Positions 23,807-31,997 of a stretch of 45,028 nucleotides of DNA are shown here, piece after piece; within the stretch, counting starts at the first letter, position 1; every line of letters begins with the position of its first letter. The stretch is from CBDFGQ01 sp965247295 (GTDB lineage Bacteria; Chloroflexota; Dehalococcoidia; Lucifugimonadales; JAGWBF01): contig CBDFGQ010000002.1 of the NCBI GenBank assembly GCA_965247295.1, positions 1-45,028 of the forward strand. The letters run 5' to 3'. Below the pieces are notes generated by a model. That model saw only the letters and a program-made list of their open reading frames with translations, was not told where the DNA came from and ran no database searches. Both the position numbers and the translations under genes were made by a program.

Positions 23807-25812
23807 TGGGGGTCCTACATGCGCCGGTGCAAGGAGTAGCAATTAGCATGATTGCCTCGGCACTGGCCGCCAGGTGGCGAGAGCGGACGGACCTTCGCGA
23901 GACCCTTCTCCTGGCTCTGGCCGTCGTCATCGGCCTTCAGTTATTGCGGGTGTTTCTCAACGGTCTGGTCTTTTACATCCGCGATTCCCTGGGTGCCGGG
24001 TCCTTCGTACCTGGCGGGTACGCTCTATTGCTGTTTCTGGTCCCCTTCCTGGCGCCCCACATCCACAGGGCGCTCGGGCCGGCCCGCATCCTCGCGCTGA
24101 CGGCGGGCGGACTGGCCCTGGCTCGCCTGGCCGAACAATTCGTTCCCTGGCCAGTAGTTGACCTGGGGCTCGCCACCATAGGCACTGCCCTTTTCCTTCT
24201 GTTTATCCCCACCTACGTCAGCCACATCAGAGGACGGGGGGTCGAGGGGGGATCGCCGTTCGCCCTTGGGTTACTGCTGGGCATAGGCATAGATACGTCG
24301 ATCAAGGGCGTGTTCTCTACCCTGGACCTCTCGTGGCAACCCGAAGTCGCAAGCACCCTGGTGGTCATCGGGTTGGTGGTGGCACTGTGGACACTTTTGT
24401 GGGACTGGCTACGTGCCTCTGTGCCCGAAGATCATGGTGGTGGCGCCCTATTGAGATTGGCGCCGCTTCTGGCCCTCGGGCCGATACTGTTCCTCGAAGC
24501 TCTTCTGTATCAGAACATCGGGCAGCAGACCGCGCTCATAAATTGGTCCCAGGCGCTGGTCTACCTCTGGTTGGTGATGGCGAATGCCCTGGGGATGCTG
24601 GCCGCCATTGGGGTGATGGCGCGCCCCGCCTTCGGCGGATGGGCCACATTGGTGGCGTTGGGCGGCCTGTTTGTGCTGCTGGCGCTGGGAGAGCGGTCTG
24701 GAGTGGCGGCGGCCGTGGTGGTGTTATATGGGCAGGTGGCCCTCTCCATGTCGATTGGAATAATGGCCGTGGCGTTGGGGGCGAGGGGGACGCGGGCAGG
24801 TATGGGCACAGCAGCGGTGGCCGGAGGCCTGAGCATGATGCTTCTCCTGGTGCTGGACTTCGTGTACTACGTCAACTACCAGTTTGACCTGCCCGGCGGC
24901 ACAACTCTGGTGCCCCCCATCGCCGCGGCCATCATCGTGCTGTGCGTCTCCACGGCCGTACCTACGTTCCTCCGGTTCAGGGCGAGTGCGCCTAGCTGGG
25001 TGCCGGCGGTGGCAGCCACCCTACTACTGGCAATGCCCCTGGGTTACCTGGCGGTCTGGAACGTCCCAGAGCCGGATTCGCCCCAGGGCTTTCCGGTGCG
25101 CGTCATGTCTTACAACCTGCACCAGGGCTTCGACGTGGATGGCTATCTGGCCATCGAGGAGCTGGCCAGGGACATAGAGGGGCAGTCACCCGATATCGTG
25201 GCGCTGCAGGAGGTCTCTCGTGGGTGGGTCATAGACGGGTCCTTCGACATGCTGGTGTGGCTGTCCCGCAGGCTGGAGATGCCCTATGTCTGGGGCCCCG
25301 CCGCCGACTCGGTCTGGGGCAACGCTATCCTCAGCCGCTATCCGATCCTGGACGCCCGCACCCAATCCATGCCCAATAATTCCCGGCTCGCCCTCAAGCG
25401 CAGCTTCACCACGGCGAAGGTAGACCTTGGGGGTGGCCAGGTCCTGTTGGTCATTGCGACCCACCTGCACAACGTTCCCGAGGATGGACACCTGAGGGAA
25501 CCCCAGGTGCAGGCCCTTCTGCAGGCCTGGAACGGGGTGGATGGCAGCGTGATCATGGGCGACCTCAACGCGCTGCCCGAGTCCCCTGAGATCGTAATGC
25601 TCAGGGGCGCGGGCCTGAGGGACGCCTACCTGGCTTCTGGCGAGAGGGGCCCCGATGGGACTGGAGACCCGGGCTACACCGCACCCTCCAAAAACCCCAT
25701 CAAGCGGATAGACTACATCTGGACGTCACGGGATCTGAAGTCAAGCGGTTTCTCGCTGTTTGGTGGCAAGGCCTCCGACCACCTGGGTCTGGCCGTAACG
25801 CTGGATAGGTGA
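23806..25812 (+). CDS. Polytopic membrane protein fused to an endonuclease/exonuclease/phosphatase (EEP) domain
   Basis: 668 residues. Residues about 25-425 hold roughly 12-13 hydrophobic segments. Residues about 430-668 form an EEP domain with catalytic-site motifs in order: SYNLHQG (Asn437), ALQEVSRG (Glu469), GDLNALPES (Asp586, Asn588) and ASDHLG (Asp658, His659). All key residues appear present. EEP enzymes hydrolyse phosphodiesters (nucleic acids, phosphoinositides, sphingomyelin). Membrane anchoring suggests a lipid or envelope substrate, as in eukaryotic Cwh43-type proteins, but that is inference. The ATG overlaps the upstream stop (TGATG). An internal ATG at 23848 with AAGGAG 11 bases upstream is an alternative. 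It converges on the exosortase cluster with a 4-base gap. Confidence 0.85.
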   Translation: MGVLHAPVQGVAISMIASALAARWRERTDLRETLLLALAVVIGLQLLRVFLNGLVFYIRDSLGAGSFVPGGYALLLFLVPFLAPHIHRALGPARILALTAGGLALARLAEQFVPWPVVDLGLATIGTALFLLFIPTYVSHIRGRGVEGGSPFALGLLLGIGIDTSIKGVFSTLDLSWQPEVASTLVVIGLVVALWTLLWDWLRASVPEDHGGGALLRLAPLLALGPILFLEALLYQNIGQQTALINWSQALVYLWLVMANALGMLAAIGVMARPAFGGWATLVALGGLFVLLALGERSGVAAAVVVLYGQVALSMSIGIMAVALGARGTRAGMGTAAVAGGLSMMLLLVLDFVYYVNYQFDLPGGTTLVPPIAAAIIVLCVSTAVPTFLRFRASAPSWVPAVAATLLLAMPLGYLAVWNVPEPDSPQGFPVRVMSYNLHQGFDVDGYLAIEELARDIEGQSPDIVALQEVSRGWVIDGSFDMLVWLSRRLEMPYVWGPAADSVWGNAILSRYPILDARTQSMPNNSRLALKRSFTTAKVDLGGGQVLLVIATHLHNVPEDGHLREPQVQALLQAWNGVDGSVIMGDLNALPESPEIVMLRGAGLRDAYLASGERGPDGTGDPGYTAPSKNPIKRIDYIWTSRDLKSSGFSLFGGKASDHLGLAVTLDR

Positions 25813-25816
25813 TGCC

Positions 25817-26344
25817 TCAGCGGTTGCGCGCCGGCATGGGGTTCCACTGACGCAACAAGACCGGTGCCCAAATGAGAGAAGGAATGAACAGCCAGGCGAA
25901 CACTAGGGCGCGCGGCAGGGAGCCGGCCGACCTCGTGGCGTCCAGGGCGACCGACTCCAGCCTCTGCACCAGTATGTAAAGGCCTACCTCGTGGGAGAGG
26001 AAGGCCACCAACACGGTGGCCAGCAGCAATGTTATCCGTGCCCGGAGCCTGAGTCGGGGAACCGCCAGCAACACCGACACCGCTACTATAAGACCGTAGG
26101 TCATGGCCATGCTGTGTACGGCCGTCGACGAGGAGTCCTCGGAATCGCCCTCCTCCCCTGGCACGATTACCTGGATGTCGTGGCCATCCTGCTCCAGGAT
26201 AACCGTGTCCGGCGCGACGGGGGACAGGACCCCTATGACCAGGCTGTTGTAGCCCACTCCAAGCCAGATCCAGGCCACGGAGAGGAGCGCTATGCACCCC
26301 ACGGCCACGGCCAGGAAGGTCTTGAAATTAGCCCTCACGCGCAT
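25817..26344 (-). CDS. Exosortase-associated membrane protein
   Basis: A 175-residue membrane protein with about four predicted helices (near 9-35, 78-97, 102-125 and 148-166) and an acidic extracytoplasmic loop (GEEGDSEDSS) between helices 1 and 2. It overlaps the 3' end of the exosortase gene by 17 bases (AGGTGGGG just before its ATG), so the two are co-translated. Its position matches the small membrane protein that accompanies exosortase H in IPTL-CTERM systems; I assign the role from context more than from motifs. It is the last gene of the exosortase locus. Confidence 0.65.
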   Translation of the reverse strand: MRVRANFKTFLAVAVGCIALLSVAWIWLGVGYNSLVIGVLSPVAPDTVILEQDGHDIQVIVPGEEGDSEDSSSTAVHSMAMTYGLIVAVSVLLAVPRLRLRARITLLLATVLVAFLSHEVGLYILVQRLESVALDATRSAGSLPRALVFAWLFIPSLIWAPVLLRQWNPMPARNR

Positions 26345-26846
26345 ATCCCCACCTTCTCATCCACATGAGCCATAGGGCGACGGCAAGGACCACCATCAGG
26401 GACTGCCACACCAGGAGGTGGACAACCTCCAGCGCCGATGGGAAGGACGAACCGACGTAGAACAGGCTGGTGGTCCGCACCAGATTGGCCGAGGAGATCA
26501 CGACAGTGCCCAGGGCAATGCCGAGGAGCTTGCTTGACAGGGTCGAAGGAACGGCGAGGACGGCGGCGACGAATATCGCCAGGGGCGCCAGGCTGGTGCA
26601 CTCCTCCACTATGCTAATGGCGAAGGAGTTGGACTCCACCACCGTGCCCTCGACGGCTGCCGATGGGTCAAAGGCACTGACCAGAAATCCCGTGGCCTGA
26701 GCGTTGTACTCCAAGAGCCGCTGGAGGATCACGGTCCCGTCCAGCCAGGAGTAGAGGAGAAGAAGGACGGCCAGCGTCCATGCGTAGATTACCAGGCCGC
26801 GGACCATGTCCTTGTGCCGGGACAGGAACCGCAGCAGCCATTCCAT
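26328..26846 (-). CDS. xrtH: Exosortase/archaeosortase-family protein, exosortase H-like
   Basis: Exosortases are membrane cysteine proteases or transpeptidases that recognise and process C-terminal sorting tails. From ATG 26846 the protein has 172 residues, the small size typical of exosortase H, with about five membrane helices. The catalytic triad is visible: Cys83 in VEECTSLAP, Arg124 in NLVRTTSLF and His143 in VVHLLVW. The frame stays open to an ATG at 26906 that overlaps the upstream gene by 17 bases; that start would add 20 basic residues. It sits between its probable substrate (upstream) and an accessory membrane protein (downstream). Confidence 0.82.
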   Translation of the reverse strand: MEWLLRFLSRHKDMVRGLVIYAWTLAVLLLLYSWLDGTVILQRLLEYNAQATGFLVSAFDPSAAVEGTVVESNSFAISIVEECTSLAPLAIFVAAVLAVPSTLSSKLLGIALGTVVISSANLVRTTSLFYVGSSFPSALEVVHLLVWQSLMVVLAVALWLMWMRRWGYAREG

Positions 26847-26889
26847 CGCTGCCACAGGCTGGCCCCTTCGCTGTGGCCCCGGCGAACTT

Positions 26890-29142
26890 CTACGGCGCGC
26901 TGCCATGGCCCTGCCTGCGCCTGGCAGCTACCCTCGCTGCCAGTATGACCAGGACGGCGAATACTCCGGCCATCCCTATGAGGCCCCACTGAGTCATGGA
27001 GGGCACGGGAGTGGGCCCTGCCGGTGGTGGCGCGCCCACGGGGTTCACGGTGAGTGTAACCGTGGCTACGTTGGACTGCCCGCCCCCATCGCTGGCCCTG
27101 TAGGTGAAGCTGTCGGTACCGCTGAAATTCTTGGCCGGGGTGTAGGTGAAGCCGCCGCCGGAGTTGAGGTCCAGCGTCCCGTTGCTGATGTAGCTCACCA
27201 GCACCGTCGACAGGGAGTCCCCCTCGGCGTCGGTGTCGTTGGCCAGCACCCCCGCAGCGTCGGCGATGGTGAGTGTCCCGTCCTGCTGCACACTGTAAGA
27301 GTCGTCCTGGGCGCTGGGCCCCACGTTGGGAACCTCATAGGCACCGATGTCGCTGCCGGGACCCTGGGGCCAGGCCTCGCCCCGCTGATCCGTGACCGGG
27401 GCGGCGGAGTCGTCGCCGGCGTCTATGGCTGGGCTCCCGGTCAGCAGCGCGTGGGTGAAGGTTGGGCCGCCGTTGTCCTGAAGAGGTCCCAGGCGCGGGT
27501 CATCGCTGCTGAGGTCCCCTGTAGCCGCGAGGCCGCAGGTTCCGTCGCCGTCCAGGTTGTGCCCCAGGGATGTGAAACCCGTTCCTGCGCAGTCGCCACC
27601 GAGGGTGTTATTGGCGGTGATGGTGTTGACGAGGTCGGCGGCTCCGCCGAAGTTGTTCCGGATGCCGCCGCCAGTGGCGGCTGAGTTGTTGCTGACGGTG
27701 CTGTTGGTCAGCGTCAGCGTGTTCCTATTGAAGATGCCCCCACCGTCCCCTGTAGTTGCGTTGCCGCTGATGGTGCTGTTGGTCAACCTTAGTGTACCCT
27801 CGTTGAAGATGCCGCCACCATCGGTGCCGGCGTTGTTGTCGCTGACGGCGCTATCGGTGGCTGTCAGCGTGCCGCCGTCGTTGAAGATTCCGCCGCCTTC
27901 GGTGCCGGCGCTGTTATCGGTAACGGTGCTATCGGTGATGGTCAGCGTGCCGCCGTCGTTGAAGATTCCGCCGCCTTCGGTGCCGACGTTGTTCCCCACG
28001 GTACTGCTCGTTACAGTTAGGGTACCGCTGTTGTTGATACCGGCGCCGTTACCGTTTAGCTTGCCGTGCCGGATAGTCACACCGGAGATGGCGACGCTTC
28101 CAGCGGTGATGTTGAAAACTCGGGAGGTTGCCGTCCCTGGTGTCGCGGCCGCCTGGATGATGGTGTCGCCAGAGCCCGCACCGGTAAGAGTCAGGTTCTT
28201 GTTTATTACAAGCTCGGTACCAAGGGTCAGGGTGTAGGTGCCGGCGGGGACCGTGATGCTGTCGCCCGAGTCGCCCGAGGCTATGGCCTCCCGCAGGGAG
28301 CAGTCGAGGGCGCCGCAGAAGCCGTCGTTGGTGTCCCCGGTCTTGGTCATGGTGAAGGGCGATGACTGTGGAAAGCTGGGTGTGCCCCCGCGCACCGGGA
28401 TAATGTGACGCCCGAGCTGACTGCTGTTCAGGCTGGTGTTGACTAGTCCAGTCGTTGAGTTGGAATCCAGGAACCCGCTAACTACCCCGGAGCCGGCAAG
28501 CTCTTGGAAGGTGCCGCTGCCGTTGGCGAAGCCCGCCCTGGCCGGGTTTCCGCCGAGGCAGTTAGCGTCGCCGCCGCTGGATGATGTTGTTCCCGCTTCC
28601 CAGACGATCTGATCGTAGTTAAACTCGATGTCGAAGTCCCCCGCGGCCACATCGGAGCGGTCTGTCAGCAAGACCTGGAAATGGTTCAGGGGAACCCCAC
28701 CGGCCGTTTTGTAGCAGTGCACACCCGGCCACGTCACTCCGAAAGCTGAACGGCCACCGACGTCACCAGTACCGAAAGTTAATGGGGACGACCCTCCCCG
28801 CCTGGTGTCCACATCCGCGAAGAAGGGCGCGATGATCGGCGTCGTAGTGGCGCCAAGGTCGAAGGGAGTGTACGTCGAGAGAGCTGCGTTGAAGGTCACG
28901 TTGCCGTTGTTGTTGACGAAGACAGAGCTGTGGTTGGTGCCAAAGAAATTAACGGTGAATCCAATCGAGACCGCACCGGTGGAGCTATCATCATTGGCGG
29001 CCAGAGTGCTACTATCGAATCCCGAGCGGATTGCGTTCGGCCCCAGGGCCTGGGCCTCTCCCGTCAACACCTGGCCAACCACCAGGGTACCCAGTAGGGC
29101 CGCCCCTATGATCAGGAGGGATCCGAGAACTACAGGTCGCAT
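26890..29142 (-). CDS. Large IPTL-CTERM-like surface protein (NIDO, CSLREA, beta-helix, Ig-like)
   Basis: 750 residues from ATG 29142, where a signal peptide begins (MRPVVLGSLLIIGAALLG). In order: a nidogen-like domain (about 55-215, FADVDTR..FDIEFNYDQIVW), a CSLREA motif (CGALDCSLREAI), a parallel beta-helix region with near-identical GGGIFN repeats (about 370-520), a choice-of-anchor segment (DNGGPTFTHALLTGSPAIDAG), one cadherin/Ig-like domain (ANDTDAEGDSL..) and the sorting tail VPSMTQWG (713-720) plus hydrophobic helix plus ARRR. It is the probable exosortase substrate. A longer frame to 29439 runs into the IS element and is not credible. An IS inserted 2 bases before the ATG has removed its RBS, so native expression is probably lost. 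Confidence 0.85.
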   Translation of the reverse strand: MRPVVLGSLLIIGAALLGTLVVGQVLTGEAQALGPNAIRSGFDSSTLAANDDSSTGAVSIGFTVNFFGTNHSSVFVNNNGNVTFNAALSTYTPFDLGATTTPIIAPFFADVDTRRGGSSPLTFGTGDVGGRSAFGVTWPGVHCYKTAGGVPLNHFQVLLTDRSDVAAGDFDIEFNYDQIVWEAGTTSSSGGDANCLGGNPARAGFANGSGTFQELAGSGVVSGFLDSNSTTGLVNTSLNSSQLGRHIIPVRGGTPSFPQSSPFTMTKTGDTNDGFCGALDCSLREAIASGDSGDSITVPAGTYTLTLGTELVINKNLTLTGAGSGDTIIQAAATPGTATSRVFNITAGSVAISGVTIRHGKLNGNGAGINNSGTLTVTSSTVGNNVGTEGGGIFNDGGTLTITDSTVTDNSAGTEGGGIFNDGGTLTATDSAVSDNNAGTDGGGIFNEGTLRLTNSTISGNATTGDGGGIFNRNTLTLTNSTVSNNSAATGGGIRNNFGGAADLVNTITANNTLGGDCAGTGFTSLGHNLDGDGTCGLAATGDLSSDDPRLGPLQDNGGPTFTHALLTGSPAIDAGDDSAAPVTDQRGEAWPQGPGSDIGAYEVPNVGPSAQDDSYSVQQDGTLTIADAAGVLANDTDAEGDSLSTVLVSYISNGTLDLNSGGGFTYTPAKNFSGTDSFTYRASDGGGQSNVATVTLTVNPVGAPPPAGPTPVPSMTQWGLIGMAGVFAVLVILAARVAARRRQGHGSAP
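27730..28020. repeat. Coding tandem repeats, about 78 bp, in the beta-helix region
   Basis: Within the surface-protein gene, units encoding GGGIFNDGGTLTxTDSxVxD recur about every 26 residues. Two neighbouring copies, near 27870 and 27950, share an almost identical stretch of about 40 bases. Such repeats can expand or contract by slippage. Confidence 0.65.
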
Positions 29143-29144
29143 TA

Positions 29145-29148
29145 CTAG
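29145..29148. repeat. Target-site duplication CTAG, left
   Basis: Direct duplicate of 30517-30520 immediately outside the left inverted repeat. Confidence 0.8.
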
Positions 29149-30516
29149 CAGGCTGCGGAAAAACTCTTGTTCACGGTGTATCCGAGGCTCTTCTGGGATA
29201 AAATAGGGGCAGACCATCTTTGGAGGTGCCCCAATGCGCGGATGCCAGGAGCCCCAGGTCCCCATGTTGACCTTCGTGGATATGGACGGGCGGGTGCCGC
29301 CGGACCATCCCTTGCGGACTATCAAGGCGCTGGCGGATGAGGCCCTCCGGGAGCTGTCCTCCGAGTTTGACCGGATGTATGCCGAGGTAGGGCGGCCCTC
29401 CATCCCACCGGAGCGCCTACTCAAGGCCTCGCTGCTCATCGCCCTGTTTTCCGTGCGCAGCGAGCGGGCGTTCTGCGAGGAGTTGGACTACAACATGCTG
29501 TATCGTTGGTTCCTGGATATGAACCTCCTGGAGTCCAGCTTTGACCCGACGGTGTTCACCAAGAACCGGCAGCGGCTGCTGGAGCACGCAGTGGGGCAAC
29601 AGCTGTTTGCCACGGTCCTGGTGGGGGCCGACCGGCACGGCTTACTCTCGGACGAGCACTTCACCGTGGATGGGACGCTGATTGAGGCGGCGGCCAGTCT
29701 GAAAAGTTTCAAGTCCAAAGGGGGAGAGCCGGCCTCGGACGACGGGGACCCCGGCAACCCGTCGGTGGACTTTCACGGGGAGAAACGGCGCAATAAGACC
29801 CACCAAAGCACCACGGACCCGGAAGCCCGATTGTTTCGGAAAGGCAAAGGGAAGGAAGCCAAGCTGGTGTTCATGGCCCACGCCCTGATGGAGAACCGGA
29901 ACGGGCTGCTGACGGACTTCCAGGTGAGCGAGGCGAGCGGGACGGCGGAGCGAGATGCGGTCCCGAAGCTCCTGGAGGGGGCGAAGGAGCGGGGCTTCCA
30001 CCCCAGGACCCTGGGTGGGGACAAGAACTACGACACGCGGGATTGTGTGGAAGCGATGCGCAACCGAAGGGTCACGGCTCACGTGGCCCAGAACACCAGT
30101 GGCCGGCGCAGCGCCATCGACGGGCGGACAACCCGGCATCCGGGCTACCGGGTGAGCCAGCGAATACGAAAGCGGGTGGAGGAGATCTTCGGGTGGATGA
30201 AGACGGTCGGGGGGTTTCGGAAGACCAGGTATCGAGGGGTGGACAAGACGGGACTAGCAGGCTACCTGGTGGCCACTGCGTATAACCTGGTGCGGATGGC
30301 CAAGCTGCTCATGACCCAGCTACAGGAGGCTCCGGTCCTGCAGGCAGCATGACTTCCCAAGGACGGAGTCTGCCCTCAACGCCCTGACAGGGGCGAAAAG
30401 GGAACTCCTGCAACCCAGGAAAGTGGCTTCAGACCTTCCAAAAGCACTCATCGAGCAACGATATGAGCTATTACCAGGTCGTTTCGCGACCATAGAACCC
30501 TTTCTTCAGCAGCCTG
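29149..30516 (+). mobile_element. IS5-family insertion sequence, 1,368 bp
   Basis: The terminal inverted repeats read CAGGCTGCGGAAAAA at the left (29149) and, reverse-complemented, CAGGCTGCTGAAGAA at the right (30516): 13 of 15 match. It is flanked by CTAG at 29145-29148 and 30517-30520, a 4-bp duplication fitting the YTAR target of IS5-type elements. It encodes one transposase (29234-30352). About 160 noncoding bases follow the transposase. Intact ends, ORF and duplications suggest a recent insertion. Confidence 0.9.
29234..30352 (+). CDS. IS5-family DDE transposase
   Basis: 372 residues. GGAGGT lies 8 bases before the ATG. The N-terminal DUF772-like domain (PPDHPLRTIKALADEAL..RPSIPPERLLKASLLIALF) is followed by the DDE catalytic core: Asp146 (TVDGTLIEAAAS), Asp263 (GGDKNYD) and a Glu at 316-317 (RVEEIFGWMK). 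The C-terminal YLVATAYNLVRMAKLL segment is typical. The frame is complete, so the element may be active. It is transcribed divergently from the surface-protein gene it has displaced from its promoter. Confidence 0.92.
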   Translation: MRGCQEPQVPMLTFVDMDGRVPPDHPLRTIKALADEALRELSSEFDRMYAEVGRPSIPPERLLKASLLIALFSVRSERAFCEELDYNMLYRWFLDMNLLESSFDPTVFTKNRQRLLEHAVGQQLFATVLVGADRHGLLSDEHFTVDGTLIEAAASLKSFKSKGGEPASDDGDPGNPSVDFHGEKRRNKTHQSTTDPEARLFRKGKGKEAKLVFMAHALMENRNGLLTDFQVSEASGTAERDAVPKLLEGAKERGFHPRTLGGDKNYDTRDCVEAMRNRRVTAHVAQNTSGRRSAIDGRTTRHPGYRVSQRIRKRVEEIFGWMKTVGGFRKTRYRGVDKTGLAGYLVATAYNLVRMAKLLMTQLQEAPVLQAA

Positions 30517-30520
30517 CTAG
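30517..30520. repeat. Target-site duplication CTAG, right
   Basis: Direct duplicate of 29145-29148 immediately outside the right inverted repeat. Confidence 0.8.
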
Positions 30521-30572
30521 AACTCCACCTGGAAGAGCTGGAGTATCAGTTGAAACCGTCGGCGCTCGTTGC

Positions 30573-30601
30573 ATAATATCAGGCACTCCCCAGTAGTGCA
30601 A
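30573..30601 (-). promoter_or_regulatory. Original promoter of the IPTL-CTERM-like gene
   Basis: On the minus strand TTGCAC (30596-30601), a 17-base spacer and TATTAT (30573-30578) preceded by TGA, an extended -10. It now points into the right end of the IS. Confidence 0.55.
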
Positions 30602-30838
30602 GCCTCTTGCCGTGCTTGTCGGGCCACTCTGAACGGGTGACCGGTGGAACCACTCCGTTTCAAATATCAGCTCTCGACCTGGAGACTCGGCAGACGTGGA
30701 ACGGGGGGCAACCATCCCCGTGCAAGGCGGGCAGTAGCGGATCCAAAGCCCGTCGCAGGGGCCAACAAGGATGCGGTTGGATAAAGACCTCTGCGTGGAT
30801 AGTACTAGAGGTAGGAGCCCGGCCGCGGTGACCGGCTA

Positions 30839-30861
30839 CTCTCCCCCTTTATGGGGGAGAG
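30839..30861. terminator. Perfect 9-bp stem-loop after the racemase-domain gene
   Basis: CTCTCCCCC-TTTAT-GGGGGAGAG, 20 bases after the stop of the minus-strand gene above. There is no T-run after it on that strand, so it may be an RNA-stabilising or REP-type hairpin rather than an intrinsic terminator. Confidence 0.45.
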
Positions 30862-30881
30862 TCAGAGAGGGGGTCCTGAAT

Positions 30882-31982
30882 CTAGTTGTGGCAGCCGCGG
30901 CCCGGGATATCCCAGACGGCCTCTACTGCTCCCCCACGCACGGCGATGTACCGGTCCCACCGGCTCACCATCGCGTCCTGCTGGGCGGGCAGGAGGGTGA
31001 ACTTGTCGCCGATGTTCAGCGCGGCGCCGCCATCTAACTGTAGTATGGTATGCTGGGCGTCCAGGGCACTCACGCTGACCCCCGGCATCCCCTCCACGGT
31101 GGGCAGGCCCTTGACGCTCCCCACGGCCTCGATGCCGGCGTCACCGATGGCCACTCCAGGGCGAGGGGTGCTTATCACCGTGCCCAGGACCTTTCCGGCG
31201 AACTGGAACTCGGTCATGTAGCTGTAGCTGGTGTCCATGAGGAGGTAGGTGCCGCCCTGGACCTCGGTGACCCCGGGAATGTCTGCCGCCACGTCGTAGG
31301 TCCACGACTCGCCCGAGGAGACGATCTCCACGGGGATGCCCGCCGCTTCGATGGCGTCCCGCACATCCAGGCATATCTGAATCAGCCGGCGGCCTTCGAT
31401 GAGCCTGGTCTCCCGGTCGGGAAGTCCAGGTAAGGTCTGATGGCTCATGACTCCCCGGAACCGCAGCCCGGGCATGGCCTGGATCTCCTTGGCTAGCTCT
31501 ACCCCCTGCTGAGGCGACTGGACCCCACAACGGCGAAGGGTCGTCTCCACTTCGATGACCACGCCCAGGGTCGCGCCCGCCGCGACGGCGGCGTCCGAAA
31601 GGTCGCGGGCATTCCGAGGGTCGTCGCAGGCAACCAGTATCTCCGCTTGGCGGGCCAGGGCGCACAGGCGGGCGATCTTGTCTTTGGTCACTATCTGGTT
31701 GGTGATGAACACGTTGGGGATGCCGCCCTGCACCATGACCTCGGCCTCAGCCACTTTGGCGGAACAGACGCCGCCCATGGTCCCGCCGACTCGCATCTGC
31801 ATGTGGGCGATGGTGGGACTCTTGTGGTTCTTCACGTGGGGCCGCAGCTTGCAGGTAACGTCTCGGTAGGTGTCGGCCATCACCTGCATGTTGTTTTCCA
31901 GGGCAACCATGTCCAGGATCAAGCATGGGGTATCGAGGTCCCCCACGGGAGTACCTACCGGCGGCCTGTAGCGCTCTTCCAT
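30882..31982 (-). CDS. D-threonine aldolase / D-serine dehydratase-fold PLP enzyme (paralogue A)
   Basis: 366 residues with an alanine-racemase-like N-terminal barrel and a C-terminal beta domain of the DSD1/D-threonine aldolase type. The PLP lysine candidate is Lys51 in LRPHVKNHKSP, the family's RPHxKxHK motif. The phosphate-binding and barrel motifs (EVETTLRRCGVQ, GVMSHQTLPG, SSGESWTYD) are present. In the C-terminal metal region the usual P-x-H-x-C/D reads PAQQD, so one common ligand is Gln. The likely substrate is a D-hydroxy-amino acid; specificity is unknown. It starts 15 bases after paralogue B stops, so the two form a tandem pair. Confidence 0.85.
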   Translation of the reverse strand: MEERYRPPVGTPVGDLDTPCLILDMVALENNMQVMADTYRDVTCKLRPHVKNHKSPTIAHMQMRVGGTMGGVCSAKVAEAEVMVQGGIPNVFITNQIVTKDKIARLCALARQAEILVACDDPRNARDLSDAAVAAGATLGVVIEVETTLRRCGVQSPQQGVELAKEIQAMPGLRFRGVMSHQTLPGLPDRETRLIEGRRLIQICLDVRDAIEAAGIPVEIVSSGESWTYDVAADIPGVTEVQGGTYLLMDTSYSYMTEFQFAGKVLGTVISTPRPGVAIGDAGIEAVGSVKGLPTVEGMPGVSVSALDAQHTILQLDGGAALNIGDKFTLLPAQQDAMVSRWDRYIAVRGGAVEAVWDIPGRGCHN

Positions 31983-31997
31983 CTAACGTCTCCTCCG

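Larger units (their letters stand above)
30521..30881. other. Displaced upstream region of the surface-protein gene, with hairpins
   Basis: On the minus strand it holds the original RBS AGGTGGAG (30523-30530), which would lie 8 bases from the ATG if the IS were removed, and the promoter at 30573-30601. The remaining part (about 30620-30840) has no supported ORF but several stems: ACGGGG/CCCCGT (30701-30721), ACCTCT/AGAGGT around 30787-30812, and the perfect hairpin at 30839-30861. Confidence 0.55.

Noticed and set aside
27730..28020. CRISPR-like array
   Set aside because: The repeats are in-frame coding units of a beta-helix protein, with no uniform spacers or cas genes.
26806..28365. Long plus-strand frames opposite the surface-protein gene
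   Set aside because: They mirror the repeats of the minus-strand gene (low-complexity VLLVSVS-type product) and lack RBS or domain support.
29143..29439. N-terminal extension of the surface protein into the IS
   Set aside because: It reads through the IS inverted repeat and antisense to the transposase. The signal peptide starts at 29142.
30839..30861. Standard intrinsic terminator
   Set aside because: The stem is perfect, but there is no T-run on either side in the relevant direction; kept only as a low-confidence stem-loop.
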